Source of the DNA: Sinorhizobium sp. BG8
Lineage (GTDB): Bacteria > Pseudomonadota > Alphaproteobacteria > Rhizobiales > Rhizobiaceae
Reading direction: 5' to 3'
Assembly (NCBI RefSeq): GCF_016864555.1
Contig: NZ_CP044011.1
Location: 2,437,501-2,501,500 of the forward strand
Length of the DNA: 64,000 bases
Shown: positions 27,509 through 36,297 of the stretch, one piece after another
How positions within the stretch are numbered: the first letter of the stretch is position 1
Layout: each line of letters starts with the position of its first letter
The notes under the pieces: model-generated
What the model saw: only the letters and a program-made list of their open reading frames with translations
Told to the model about the DNA's origin: nothing
Database searches by the model: none
Program-made: the position numbers and the translations under genes

Positions 27509-27843
27509 ATGCATCATACTCAGTCGCCCGAGATGAAGGCTTGCATCGACAACTGTTTGGCCTGCTATCGGGAATGTCTATCGACAGCCATGCATCACTG
27601 CCTGGAGATGGGCGGTGAACATACAAAACCGCGCCATTTCCAGCTTATGATGGCATGCGCGGAATCTGCCGGACCTCCGCACATTTCATGCTCCTGGGGT
27701 CTGAGCATCACAGGCATGTATGCCGGGAATGCGCAGAAATCTGTCTTGAATGTGCGGACGACTGCGAGCGTATCGGCGACATGCAGAGTTGCGTAGACGC
27801 GTGCCGGCGCTGCGCGAAAAGTTGCGAAGAAATGTCGGCCTAG
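27509..27843 (+). pseudogene. Frameshifted four-helix-bundle copper-binding (Csp-like) protein
   Basis: The first 50 or so residues (SPEMKACIDNCLACYRECL, HHCLEMGGEH, HFQLMMACAE) are in one frame, and the remainder (ICRTSAHFMLLGSEHHRHVCRECAEICLECADDCERIGDMQSCVDACRRCAKSCEEMSA) is in the next. One missing base near 27664-27668 (GCGGAATCTGCC) accounts for the break; with it the helix reads ACAEICRTSAHF. The restored protein of about 111 residues has the many CxxxC motifs on helices that mark DUF326/Csp copper storage proteins. The break would remove most copper sites unless it is a consensus error. Confidence 0.85.
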
Positions 27844-27856
27844 CGTGGTCTAATCC

Positions 27857-27884
27857 AACACGCGTCGCCTAAGCGGCGCGTGTT
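27857..27884. terminator. Strong hairpin terminator between convergent genes
   Basis: AACACGCG and CGCGTGTT pair with an inner TCGC/GCGG extension and a CTAA loop, 14 bases after the Csp-like stop. It lies between convergent genes and can serve both. A near-identical ACACGCG stem occurs at 33984-34013. Confidence 0.7.
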
Positions 27885-27924
27885 CGATGGCGGGTCTGGT
27901 TGCCATCACTCAATGGCGCAGTTG

Positions 27925-28296
27925 TCATTGGCCTTGCATGAAGGTCTGCATCTCTTCGAGTGTGACCTTGCCGTCGTCGTTCGCGTCTACGCTGTCGAAT
28001 ATTCGTTTGTGGACCGCCGTGACTTCTTCAAAGGACAATCCGCCGTCGCCATCGGTGTCCGCCACAGCGAACATGATTTTCATCATGTGACCGCGCATCG
28101 GAGCCATGGGCATGCCGCCCATCATTCCCTGCATTCTGCCGCCCATTGCCATCCCAGGCATCTGGTCATGCTCTGTCTGGGTCCCTTGGGCCTGAGTGGT
28201 GTCAGTGCCTGACTGGGCCAATGCCGAGGTTAAGGGGCCCATTGAAAGAAGTAAGGCGGCTACTACTGTCATGCGTGTCAGTTTTCCCGGGACCAT
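27925..28296 (-). CDS. Exported EF-hand calcium-binding-type protein
   Basis: 123 residues with a Sec signal (MTVVAALLLSMGPLTSALAQ), a methionine-rich segment (MPGMAMGGRMQGMMGGMPMAPMRGHMM) and two EF-hand loops, DTDGDGGLSFEE and DANDDGKVTLEE. The combination of Met-rich copper-type sequence and EF-hands is usual for periplasmic proteins at the end of copper operons. It lies 83 bases after an SRPBCC gene on the same strand. Confidence 0.9.
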   Translation of the reverse strand: MVPGKLTRMTVVAALLLSMGPLTSALAQSGTDTTQAQGTQTEHDQMPGMAMGGRMQGMMGGMPMAPMRGHMMKIMFAVADTDGDGGLSFEEVTAVHKRIFDSVDANDDGKVTLEEMQTFMQGQ

Positions 28297-28379
28297 TTGC
28301 GTTCTCCTTTTGCTCCCAAAGACTGCTCGACAGGATACAGTTCAATAATACACCCCCGTGAGGGCTGGTTTGTGCTTGA

Positions 28380-28880
28380 TCAAAGACCCGCGGTGTCTTG
28401 GAAACGGATGGCGGCAGCCGATGCTATTCGACCTACGCACCAACGGGCATACATCGGGCCAAGAAAACCGCCCATCAGACGTCCAGTCAGCGTCACTGGA
28501 AGGTTGTAGTCGATAAACACCCTGAGATCGGAAAACACCTTCATCGCCTCGATGTCAAAGCCCATCCGATATGAACCGATGACCAGGAGGAGGGGTTCGT
28601 TCGTCGTTTCCCAGACTTTGCGGGTCGGTGGTCGCCGCTCGATGATAGTTTCTTCTACACGGAGCCTCATGCCGAGGATTGCCCCGGTCATACGTACGCG
28701 CCCGCCAATTTCTCGGCCCTCGGTCTGATCGAATTCGTACGACATTCGACCGCCGAGCATCATCATCGACGGTTGTGACATATGTCCGGCAAGACGACGA
28801 TGATCGTCCAGATACGAAAAGAGTGTCTCGGCCGACGCTTGGATGCGAACCCTGGAGTTGGCCGAGTACTGGTAGCTCAT
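28380..28880 (-). CDS. SRPBCC family protein
   Basis: 166 residues. The start at 28880 overlaps the stop of the DUF2933 gene in an ATGA, supporting translational coupling. The fold markers are SANSRVRIQASAETLFSYLDDHRRLAGHM, GGRVRMTGAILGMRLRVEETI and a C-terminal helix with YARWCVGRIASAAA. Members bind hydrophobic ligands; the role within copper operons is unknown. Confidence 0.85.
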   Translation of the reverse strand: MSYQYSANSRVRIQASAETLFSYLDDHRRLAGHMSQPSMMMLGGRMSYEFDQTEGREIGGRVRMTGAILGMRLRVEETIIERRPPTRKVWETTNEPLLLVIGSYRMGFDIEAMKVFSDLRVFIDYNLPVTLTGRLMGGFLGPMYARWCVGRIASAAAIRFQDTAGL

Positions 28881-29083
28881 TTTTCTTCGTCCGACGCACT
28901 TCGATGATGGCCGTGGCCGCCATGCCCGCCATGTCCGTGAAAGAGGTGCATGATGGGACACGCCAGCAGCACCAGATAGGGCAGGAATCCAAGGGCGTGG
29001 CCCCAATGCTCCCGCAGGACGAAGAACAGGCCGATGACGACCAAAGATGCGGCCATAAGCGTCCAGGTCCGTGACGATGTCAT
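28877..29083 (-). CDS. DUF2933 small membrane protein
   Basis: 68 residues with one or two hydrophobic segments ([40 protein letters not shown]) and a His-rich tail ([13 protein letters not shown]). The 4-base overlaps with both neighbours place it firmly in the copper operon. Family usually accompanies Cu/Ag P-type ATPases. Confidence 0.88.
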   Translation of the reverse strand: MTSSRTWTLMAASLVVIGLFFVLREHWGHALGFLPYLVLLACPIMHLFHGHGGHGGHGHHRSASDEEK

Positions 29084-31317
29084 AGTTTGACGCTCCTCAA
29101 CCTAAGGGAATTGCCGATGACGCTGACCGAAGACAGCGCCATTGCCGCAGCCGCGATGATCGGGGAAAGCAATATGCCGAAGGCCGGGTAGAGAACGCCT
29201 GCGGCAACCGGGACTCCCAAGGTGTTGTAGATGAAGGCAAAGAAAAGGTTTTGGCGAATGTTTGCCATGGTGACGTGGCTAAGCTGCCTGGCTCGCACGA
29301 TGCCCTGAAGATCACCTTTCAGGAGCGTAACCCCGGCGCTTTCAATCGCCACGTCTGTTCCGGTCCCCATGGCTATGCCCACATCCGCGGCCGCCAGCGC
29401 TGGCGCGTCGTTGACACCGTCGCCGGCCATTCCGACGATCCGTCCCTCACTTCGCAGGCGAGAGACGATCTTGCTCTTATCCTCGGGAAGAACCTCTGCT
29501 TCGACTTCAGCAATTCCCAGTCGCCGGGCAACCGCTTGGGCCGTCGTCTTGTTGTCGCCGGTGAGCATGACGGCGCGTATTCCCGCGTCCACAAGCGCTT
29601 TGACGGCGTCCGGGGTGGTGGCTTTGATCGGGTCGGCAATCGCAAACAGCCCAGCCACGCGTCCGTCCATGGCCATGAAAATGACCGTAGCGCCATCGTT
29701 GCGCAGCTCCTCCGCCTTGGCTGTCATGGACGAGACGTCGATCCGCTCTTCTTCCATGATCCGATGGCTTCCGAGGATCAGTGTGTGGCCATCAACCTTG
29801 CCTGTGACGCCTTTGCCCACCGGGCTGTCGAAGTCCTGAGCGTTGCCTATCGGGACGCCGCCTTCACGAGCGGCGTTGACGATGGCGAGGGCCAACGGGT
29901 GCTCGCTAGAGTTCTCCAGGGTTGCAGCCAGACGAAGCAACTCCGTCTCTGACAGCTCGGGGCCAGGGATGATCGCCGTAACCTTGGGTCGCCCCTCGGT
30001 GAGGGTCCCCGTTTTGTCGACCACAAGCGTGTTCACTTTTTCAAAGCGCTCAAGCGCCTCGGCATTCTTGATCAGCACCCCGAGGCGCGCGCCGCGTCCA
30101 ACACCGACCATGATCGACATCGGCGTCGCGAGGCCGAGCGCGCAGGGGCATGCAATGATGAGGACGGCAACGGCCGCCACTAGCCCATGGGCGAACTTCG
30201 GTTCGGGTCCGAACGACATCCAGGCGACGAAGGAGATGACCGCGATCACGATTACGAGAGGAACGAACCATCCCGAGACCTCGTCGGCGAGGCGTTGGAT
30301 AGGTGCGCGCGACCGTTGGGCGTCCGCGACCATCTGCACGATCTGGGAGAGCATCGTGTCACGGCCGACCTTGCCGGCTTCCATGACGAAGGCACCAGTC
30401 TGGTTCATGGTGCCGCCGATCAGCTTCGCGCCAATCTCCTTGGTCACCGGCATCGATTCACCGGTGATCATGGACTCGTCCACCGAACTGCGTCCTTCGA
30501 GAAGCATGCCGTCCACGGGAACCTTTTCTCCCGGACGAACACGCAGTCGGTCTCCGACCGCCACGAGATCAAGACCGACGTCTTCCTCCGAGCCGTCCGC
30601 ATTCACCCTCCGGGCGATCTTGGGAGCCAGATCGAGCAGGGCGCGGATTGCGCCGCCCGTCTGTTCGCGTGCCCGCAGTTCCAGCACTTGTCCCAATAGA
30701 ACGAGAACCGTGATGACGGCTGCGGCCTCGAAGTAGACGGCAACGGAGCCTTCGCCTGAACGGAATGTGGCGGGAAAGATGCCCGGGAATACCGTGGCGA
30801 CGACGCTGTAAATCCAGGCGACCCCAGTGCCCATCGCTATCAATGTGAACATGTTGAGGTGTCGCGTCACTATTGACTGCCAGCCCCTCTGGAAGAACGG
30901 CCATCCCGCCCAGAGAACGACCGGGGTCGCCAGCACCATCTGCAGCCAGTTCGACGACTGCGCCCCCAGCAGCATGTGAAGGTTTGTCAGGTGGCCCCCC
31001 ATTTCCAAGGCGAGAACCGGCAACGAGAGCACCAAGCCAACCCAAAAGCGGCGCAGCATGTCCCGGTACTCTTCGCTGGGTCCGGTCTCGGCGGTGGCGA
31101 TCACCGGCTCCAGGGTCATGCCGCAGATAGGGCAGTTGCCTGGGCCGATTTGCCTGATCTGCGGATGCATTGGGCAGGTGTAGACCGTACCTTCGGGCAC
31201 GGCCTGCGCTGGCAGCGTGCTGGGCTGCCCGGAGCCCGGATGTTGTCCGTGGTGATGGTGGCCGTGATGTCCATCTCCGGAGAGTTCGTGCCCATGCTTG
31301 TGAAGTTCGTGTTCCAT
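29080..31317 (-). CDS. Copper-translocating P-type ATPase (Cu/Ag exporter)
   Basis: 745 residues from 31317, which has GGAG 8 bases upstream inside the end of the preceding gene; the ATG at 31347 lacks such a site. A His-rich N-terminus is followed by a YHS-like metal domain (CPMHPQI...[10 protein letters not shown]). The P1B hallmarks are TGES, the CPC membrane motif in [22 protein letters not shown], the SEHPLA His-Pro motif and GDGVND. It lacks classic CxxC HMA domains. It should pump Cu+ (or Ag+) out of the cytoplasm, supplied perhaps by the CopZ-like protein at 34024. Confidence 0.95.
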   Translation of the reverse strand: MEHELHKHGHELSGDGHHGHHHHGQHPGSGQPSTLPAQAVPEGTVYTCPMHPQIRQIGPGNCPICGMTLEPVIATAETGPSEEYRDMLRRFWVGLVLSLPVLALEMGGHLTNLHMLLGAQSSNWLQMVLATPVVLWAGWPFFQRGWQSIVTRHLNMFTLIAMGTGVAWIYSVVATVFPGIFPATFRSGEGSVAVYFEAAAVITVLVLLGQVLELRAREQTGGAIRALLDLAPKIARRVNADGSEEDVGLDLVAVGDRLRVRPGEKVPVDGMLLEGRSSVDESMITGESMPVTKEIGAKLIGGTMNQTGAFVMEAGKVGRDTMLSQIVQMVADAQRSRAPIQRLADEVSGWFVPLVIVIAVISFVAWMSFGPEPKFAHGLVAAVAVLIIACPCALGLATPMSIMVGVGRGARLGVLIKNAEALERFEKVNTLVVDKTGTLTEGRPKVTAIIPGPELSETELLRLAATLENSSEHPLALAIVNAAREGGVPIGNAQDFDSPVGKGVTGKVDGHTLILGSHRIMEEERIDVSSMTAKAEELRNDGATVIFMAMDGRVAGLFAIADPIKATTPDAVKALVDAGIRAVMLTGDNKTTAQAVARRLGIAEVEAEVLPEDKSKIVSRLRSEGRIVGMAGDGVNDAPALAAADVGIAMGTGTDVAIESAGVTLLKGDLQGIVRARQLSHVTMANIRQNLFFAFIYNTLGVPVAAGVLYPAFGILLSPIIAAAAMALSSVSVIGNSLRLRSVKL

Positions 31318-31330
31318 GCTCGTCTCCGGC

Positions 31331-32806
31331 CTAGATTGCGTTTTCATAGGTTACGAACGACATCATGCCCGTCGCCATGTGGTAGAGGTGATGGCAGTGG
31401 AAGGGCCAGCGACCCGGATTGGTTGTATCGAACTGAACAGCCACTTCGGCCATGGGTGGCACGAGCACCGTGTCGCGGATCGCCCCGTTGATCCGTTTGC
31501 CGTTCACCGCCACGACCTGGAAATGATGGCCGTGCAGGTGCATCGGATGGGCCATCATGGACATGTTCCGCATCGCCAGTTCCACGCGGTTCCCGGTCGT
31601 CACCTTCATCGGCCCGTCCGCGCTCCCGATCTCCCAGATGTAGGAGGCCATGTCTCCCGTGAGTGTCAGTGCATATGTCCTGTCCGGGGCGCGCTGCGCG
31701 AGGGATTGGGTCGCCACCAGCATTTCTTCGACAAAGAGGTCGAGCACGGGGCCGCTTTCGGTCCCGCTCGCATTGAGTTTTGAAATGTTTGCACCTTGGG
31801 TGGTCAATATGATGCCCGTTCGTTCCTTCGCTCCTTCACGCAGGGCGAGAATGGGGAATACTCCAGAACCAGGCGGAAGTTGCAGGCGAATGTCGAGCCT
31901 TTGACCCATCGAAATGGGGAAGCGAGCGCCCGATACAGGGACTACCTCATTTCCATCGACCGCAATCAGGTCGCCAGGAAGGGTGCCTGTGTCGATCGTG
32001 AAGGCAGTTGCCGTTGCACCGTTGATGATCCGCAGGCGGACGCGCCCTCCCTTTTCAACGGCTACGATCTCGGGATCATCCAAGGTACGGTCGTTCGCAA
32101 GGTAGGCGTCGTACTCGATGTCGTTCAGGTCCATGGCTGGCATGCCTGGCATCGCCATGCTGCCCGACATGTGCTGCTGATGCATTCCCTCCATGCTTTG
32201 CATCCTGGTCCTCACATGGTCGGAAGCCCCGCCATGTCCCATGGCATCGGTCGCGCCGGGAGCCTTCAGTCCGGCCAGCAATTCCTCGGGTGTCTTGAAG
32301 GAAAAGTCATGGAGCAGGATGACGACTTCCTGTTCGTCACGCGCCAGGTCGGCCGCGGTCCGCACGATCAGAGGGGCCGCCAGAAGCGTCTGCTCCTGAA
32401 GCGTATGCGCGTGCATCCAGTGCGTCCCTCCCTGTCCAACTGGAAATAGGTAGTGCCGGGTTTCGCCTGAGGTCAGCAGCTTGGCTGGATTGTCTGGTAC
32501 CCCATCCATGCCCCATGGGGGTGTCAATCCATGCCAATGGATCAGCGTATCTTCATTCGTTTGGTTCAACAGGTTGACATCGAAATCGCCTCCAGCGTTG
32601 AGGACCAATCCCGACTTTCCATCCGCCGCACCGAGTCCAAATACGGTCGCGGCTTTCCCGTTCACCTCCAGGACGCGTTTGGAGATGGATAGCTCGGTTG
32701 CTCCGTTGGTCGCTGCCTGGGCGTTGTTCAGCCACTGGGATTTTACAATGGGCACGAAGGCAGCTGTGCCAACGGCCAGCGTCTTTAAGAATTCTCGGCG
32801 TTGCAT
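31331..32806 (-). CDS. Multicopper oxidase with Tat signal (CopA/CueO-type)
   Basis: 491 residues with a twin-arginine signal ([17 protein letters not shown]). Copper-ligand motifs are HWHG (about 90-93), HWMHAH (129-134), [10 protein letters not shown] (420-429) and [12 protein letters not shown] (470-481), so all type 1, 2 and 3 ligands are present. A Met-rich loop (about 201-225, [20 protein letters not shown]) matches periplasmic cuprous oxidases. It should oxidise Cu+ in the periplasm. It lies directly upstream of the P-type ATPase. Confidence 0.95.
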   Translation of the reverse strand: MQRREFLKTLAVGTAAFVPIVKSQWLNNAQAATNGATELSISKRVLEVNGKAATVFGLGAADGKSGLVLNAGGDFDVNLLNQTNEDTLIHWHGLTPPWGMDGVPDNPAKLLTSGETRHYLFPVGQGGTHWMHAHTLQEQTLLAAPLIVRTAADLARDEQEVVILLHDFSFKTPEELLAGLKAPGATDAMGHGGASDHVRTRMQSMEGMHQQHMSGSMAMPGMPAMDLNDIEYDAYLANDRTLDDPEIVAVEKGGRVRLRIINGATATAFTIDTGTLPGDLIAVDGNEVVPVSGARFPISMGQRLDIRLQLPPGSGVFPILALREGAKERTGIILTTQGANISKLNASGTESGPVLDLFVEEMLVATQSLAQRAPDRTYALTLTGDMASYIWEIGSADGPMKVTTGNRVELAMRNMSMMAHPMHLHGHHFQVVAVNGKRINGAIRDTVLVPPMAEVAVQFDTTNPGRWPFHCHHLYHMATGMMSFVTYENAI

Positions 32807-32878
32807 GGTGATGTCTTTCGATCCGGTCGAAAATCGACCTGCTGATATTTCGGCCCGAGACTGGTCAGGCCGGGTTCG

Positions 32879-33247
32879 TCAAAGCAGGATCGATCGAGGT
32901 GGCTCGAAAACGGCAGGGGAGTCTTGGCCCGACAGGCTGATAAGCCGGTCAGTGAAATATGCTGGCGTGGGTTCGTACCCCAAAGCCACGGAGGCGGGAG
33001 AAGGGATGCTCCCGATACACACAGCACACGTTTTGGCGCAACAAAGATTGTCCTTGAACGCGTTGTTCTGATGATGATCTGCATCAGCAGGTGCGAGTTG
33101 CGGAGGTGCGTGAACGGTTCCGACCGCCACTCCCTCCGTGTGGCAATCAGTTGCCATGGCCTGAACGGGCGCGTTAAGCAGCAGGCCCGCAACGACAGCA
33201 GCCATGATGAACTTCCACAATGCCACGAACCTATTGTGAACTGCCAT
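32879..33247 (-). CDS. Small exported protein with cysteine pairs (copper operon)
   Basis: 122 residues with a signal peptide (FIMAAVVAGLLLNAPVQA), then DCHTEG, a DADHHQNNAF stretch, NLCCAKTCAVCIGS and a C-terminal EPPRSILL. The layout (signal, His and Cys motifs, PP-rich end) recalls small DUF2946-like secreted proteins of copper operons. It is the first gene of the minus-strand copper operon. No catalytic motif. Confidence 0.7.
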   Translation of the reverse strand: MAVHNRFVALWKFIMAAVVAGLLLNAPVQAMATDCHTEGVAVGTVHAPPQLAPADADHHQNNAFKDNLCCAKTCAVCIGSIPSPASVALGYEPTPAYFTDRLISLSGQDSPAVFEPPRSILL

Positions 33248-33356
33248 TCTCTCAGCTCATTGTCGCCGTTTACAGAACGATAGTCGCCTTCCTCATGTAC
33301 GCCTTGATCTTCATCAATATAAACCGAAGACGCTTGTCAGGATACGGAGCAGCAAA

Positions 33357-33902
33357 GTGCGGTCGGGAGTCTTCATTTCAGCCTTTGCCGCGGTCATCCT
33401 TTTCGCGTTTCAGTCCACTGGACAGTCGATTAATGAAGTGGTGGCGCAGCGTCAGCAAGACATGAAAGCCATGGCTGCGGCCGCGAAAACAATTGCGACC
33501 ATGTTCAAATCACCGGATACCTACTCGCCAACGGCCTTCAGGGACGCCTCAGAAGCGATCAAGCGTTACTCAGGTACGAGGCTCGTCGCCGACTTCGCGA
33601 CGGTAACGGCCGTGAAGGGTTCCGAGGCAAACGAGTTGATCGCAGCAGAACGGGAACGGTTCGCGCAGCTATCAAACGACCTCGAGAGATACGCCGAGGG
33701 ACTGGCCGACGCAGCCTCCGACAGCCCGGGCTCCATGCCGAATGAGATGCGAATGCGGATGGGCGAACAGGTTAGCGGCGGGCCACTCGCAAAACGCCCC
33801 CGGAATGAATCCAACCGAGCCGCAATGTCGGCCGAACACACGTTCCATATGATGCTGGAGACGTGCACATCGTGTCATGCCCGATATCGGGTGAGAGATT
33901 GA
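33357..33902 (+). CDS. Cytochrome c-prime-like protein
   Basis: 181 residues starting at a GTG with GGAG 7 bases upstream. It has a signal (FISAFAAVILFAFQSTGQS), a helical body (EVVAQRQQDMKAMAAAAKTIATMF) and one heme site near the C-terminus, CTSCHARYRV, the layout of cytochrome c'. Such proteins bind NO, which fits the NirK-like gene 7 kb away. It is divergent from the copper operon. Confidence 0.85.
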   Translation: MRSGVFISAFAAVILFAFQSTGQSINEVVAQRQQDMKAMAAAAKTIATMFKSPDTYSPTAFRDASEAIKRYSGTRLVADFATVTAVKGSEANELIAAERERFAQLSNDLERYAEGLADAASDSPGSMPNEMRMRMGEQVSGGPLAKRPRNESNRAAMSAEHTFHMMLETCTSCHARYRVRD

Positions 33903-33983
33903 CGAGCCAAGGCAGCGGCTGGCAGCTTGATCAATGTCGCTGTTGGTGTAACCTCTGATCTTCCTATCTGAAACTCGTTGCCG

Positions 33984-34013
33984 ACACGCGCCGCAGCCTG
34001 CGGCGCGTGTTTA
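33984..34013. terminator. Bidirectional hairpin terminator between convergent genes
   Basis: ACACGCGCCG pairs with CGGCGCGTGT around CAGCCTG, then TTTAT. It sits between the cytochrome gene and the minus-strand CopZ-like gene. Its stem is nearly the same as the hairpin at 27857-27884. Confidence 0.7.
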
Positions 34014-34023
34014 TGCTACGTGT

Positions 34024-34245
34024 TCAAGCGACGTGGCTGCAGCACGATTTGTTGAAGGCGGCCCCATAGCCCGCTTCTTCGATTGCGGCGATGAAGGCTT
34101 CTGCTCCGATCGTGGATTCAATGGATGCCGTCTTTGCCTCGAGATCGACTGCAATCTTGGCCTCGGGATCGACGGACCTTACTGCCTTCTCGACCGCGCC
34201 CACACAGTGGCCACAAGTCATATCCGGAACATTTAGATGGATCAT
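34024..34245 (-). CDS. CopZ-like heavy-metal chaperone (HMA domain)
   Basis: 73 residues, start 34245 with AGGAG upstream. The single HMA fold has the MTCGHCVGAVEKAV metal site with CxxC, and the C-terminal tail adds SCCSH. It probably carries Cu+ to the P-type ATPase. It is separate from the operon but close to it. Confidence 0.92.
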   Translation of the reverse strand: MIHLNVPDMTCGHCVGAVEKAVRSVDPEAKIAVDLEAKTASIESTIGAEAFIAAIEEAGYGAAFNKSCCSHVA

Positions 34246-34418
34246 TGGATAGTCTCCTGCTCGTTTCATCTCAATGAAGATGGGGCCTCCAACGATGGGA
34301 AGGTCAATAGCGTTGGTTCGAATTTTGCCTGCCCGTGTGGGGCGCAATTTTTGCCTGGACGAGAAGCATGGCGGGGAGGGAGTGTTGACAGCGCCATTAT
34401 ATCCGTTATTCTGGATTA

Positions 34419-34772
34419 ATGGATATCAATGTAGCAATCGCAGCGCTTGCCGCACTCGCTCAGACCACCAGGCTCGAGACTTTTCGACTTCTCGTCCGAC
34501 ACGAACCCGACGGCGTGCCAGCCGGCGAACTCGCCCGCCTTCTCGAGGTCCCGCAGAACACCATGTCCGCGCACCTTGCGACACTGTCACGCGCGGGCCT
34601 CGTGACAAGCGAACGCCAGAGTCGCTCGATCATCTACCGAGCGGACCTTCAGGGGCTGCGCGACCTAACCCTCTTTCTGTTGAAAGACTGCTGCGGCGGC
34701 TCGAGCGAACTCTGTGCGCCGCTGATTGCCGAACTTACGCCCTGCTGTGCTCCCGAGGTGAAGCCGTCATGA
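34419..34772 (+). CDS. ArsR family metalloregulator
   Basis: 117 residues with a winged-helix domain (TTRLETFRLLVRHEPDGVPAGELARLLEVPQNTMSAHLATLSRAGLV). The C-terminus is Cys-rich (KDCCGGSSELC, LTPCCAPE), the arrangement of alphaproteobacterial ArsR proteins that sense arsenite. It overlaps the following arsN-like fragment by 4 bases. The expected arsC, acr3 or arsB genes are not present in the window; the cluster appears to be broken. Confidence 0.93.
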   Translation: MDINVAIAALAALAQTTRLETFRLLVRHEPDGVPAGELARLLEVPQNTMSAHLATLSRAGLVTSERQSRSIIYRADLQGLRDLTLFLLKDCCGGSSELCAPLIAELTPCCAPEVKPS

Positions 34773-35062
34773 GCGACATCAGGTTGGAGCCAGTCCCGGG
34801 AGGCGATCCAGAACTGAAGCTGGCGCTGTCGGCTTCCGGTCTTCCAACTGAAGACCTCCTGGTCATCGCGCTCCACCTTGGGAGCAGGTGGACGGTAGTG
34901 ATGGCCACTTTCCGGGGAATGTTGGGCGTGCAAGAGCGCAGTCTCTCCCGCGCTTTGCTGGCTCGCGCGGGTGCACTCGCGATCGCGGCTTGGGGCATGA
35001 AGAGTTCGTTCGAAATGGCCTTTGGTTCGAAGCTGATGCTGACCTACACACTCGACATGTGA
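34769..35062 (+). pseudogene. Truncated arsN-like acetyltransferase joined to unidentified sequence
   Basis: The first 30 or so residues (MSDIRLEPVPGGDPELK, then SASGLPTEDL) resemble the start of ArsN-type acetyltransferases found after arsR. The GNAT acetyl-CoA loop never appears. From about 34880 the frame changes character (LARAGALAIAAWGMKSSFEMAFGSKLMLTYTLDM), and a second frame continues to about 35196 (LGFFLNYGSIVGLYTSITHYGLAGVRR), which looks like part of a membrane protein. I read it as an arsN remnant fused by deletion to part of another gene. Confidence 0.45.
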
Positions 35063-35196
35063 CTTCACGGAGTCGACGCTGGGATTCTTCCTAAACTACG
35101 GGTCGATTGTCGGGCTCTACACTTCGATCACACATTACGGTCTCGCTGGCGTCCGCAGACACCTCGCTCGTGAACGTCCCATACCGATCTCTTGAT

Positions 35197-35556
35197 AAGA
35201 ATAGTCGAATAGCCGTCGGTTCTATCTGACGGAAATGTAGACATAATCCAACGGGACCTTAGCCACGCCGGCGGCATCCGAATGCCGTAAGATCGCGACG
35301 ATGGCCGAACCTATGACGTTGCGGTCGCTCCGGATGCCCGCTTGTCCCCTTGCGTCGGCAGCTTGTCTTCAGATCGCTGCCGTCAGCTAAAACGATATGC
35401 CGATTCGTTTCTATCGATCTCGAAGGCACTTGGTCTTCGGCCAGTTGGAGCTTATTTTCGGCTCAAATTTCCTCGGGCGATTTCCGGGTGGCTTCTGGGC
35501 GGCGCTCACGAGAGCGATACGGCCTCACAGCATGATTTCTCATCCCAACCGCGGGG
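35197..35556. other. Gene-free stretch left of the helicase/DUF2290 unit
   Basis: No recognisable gene in 360 bases. Short plus-strand frames exist but have no family features. This is the left boundary zone between the decayed arsenic genes and the helicase/DUF2290 unit. Confidence 0.4.
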
Positions 35557-36297
35557 CTAGCCCGCTTCGTTTGGTTGCAACGCCCCAAAGTGGAACGTCT
35601 GTCGCTCAAATGCCGCGAAAACCAAAGAAACACCATCGCCTCGAATCGAGTTAAGGAGCTTCTCGTCGAAACATGTCTCGATCTTGCCTGGCAGCTCTTG
35701 ATCCTCTTCGGCCAGCGAGAACCGCGAATTCTTCCACCATAGATCGGGATAGTAATGCTTAGCGATGAGCATGCCAAAAGATCGAGGAGATAGTTTGCGT
35801 GATGAGGCCCATCGATCATCGCCGGACATACCGATGTGGAAATGCGCCCCAGGATGTCGCACGCGTTTGTACTGGCTCTCGCTGTACTCGAACCGCACAC
35901 GCGGAATGTAGTTGCCAACATTGAGGCTTGAAATCAATGACGAATACTCTTCGTCATTGATCTCGTCTCGTTCTAAAGCGTCCTTCAATTCATTAAATTC
36001 GGCAAGGGCATCCGGCGAGCCACTCACTCGAGGATTTGGGTAGTACGCCAGCGCCCAGTCGCCCCCGGAATCGTGTGAGAACTGAAAGTATGCGAGGTCT
36101 TTTAATATGAAATTGTAGTGCGATAGGGAGAGGCCCTTTTCATAAACGACCCCATAATCTCTCGACGTAAGACTGGTCTTATTGAAGTCTTCAGACCGGG
36201 GCAGTGCCACTAAATAGACCGTGTGTTCGAGAAATTCCTCGCTTTCGAAGAAAGCATGGATCGCCCGGATGCTCGCATTGAAGTCATCCCGCGTCAT
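35557..36297 (-). CDS. DUF2290 domain protein
   Basis: 246 residues, matching the DUF2290 pattern by its central AHFHIGMSGDDRW and the flanking helical and aromatic segments (NFILKDLAYFQFSH; WALAYYPNPRV; FGMLIAKHYYPDLWW). No catalytic motif is obvious, although the H-x-H in AHFHIG is a candidate metal or active site. Its ATG overlaps the stop of the helicase gene (TAATG), so the two are translated together. Low hydrophobicity suggests a cytoplasmic protein. Function unknown. Confidence 0.85.
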   Translation of the reverse strand: MTRDDFNASIRAIHAFFESEEFLEHTVYLVALPRSEDFNKTSLTSRDYGVVYEKGLSLSHYNFILKDLAYFQFSHDSGGDWALAYYPNPRVSGSPDALAEFNELKDALERDEINDEEYSSLISSLNVGNYIPRVRFEYSESQYKRVRHPGAHFHIGMSGDDRWASSRKLSPRSFGMLIAKHYYPDLWWKNSRFSLAEEDQELPGKIETCFDEKLLNSIRGDGVSLVFAAFERQTFHFGALQPNEAG

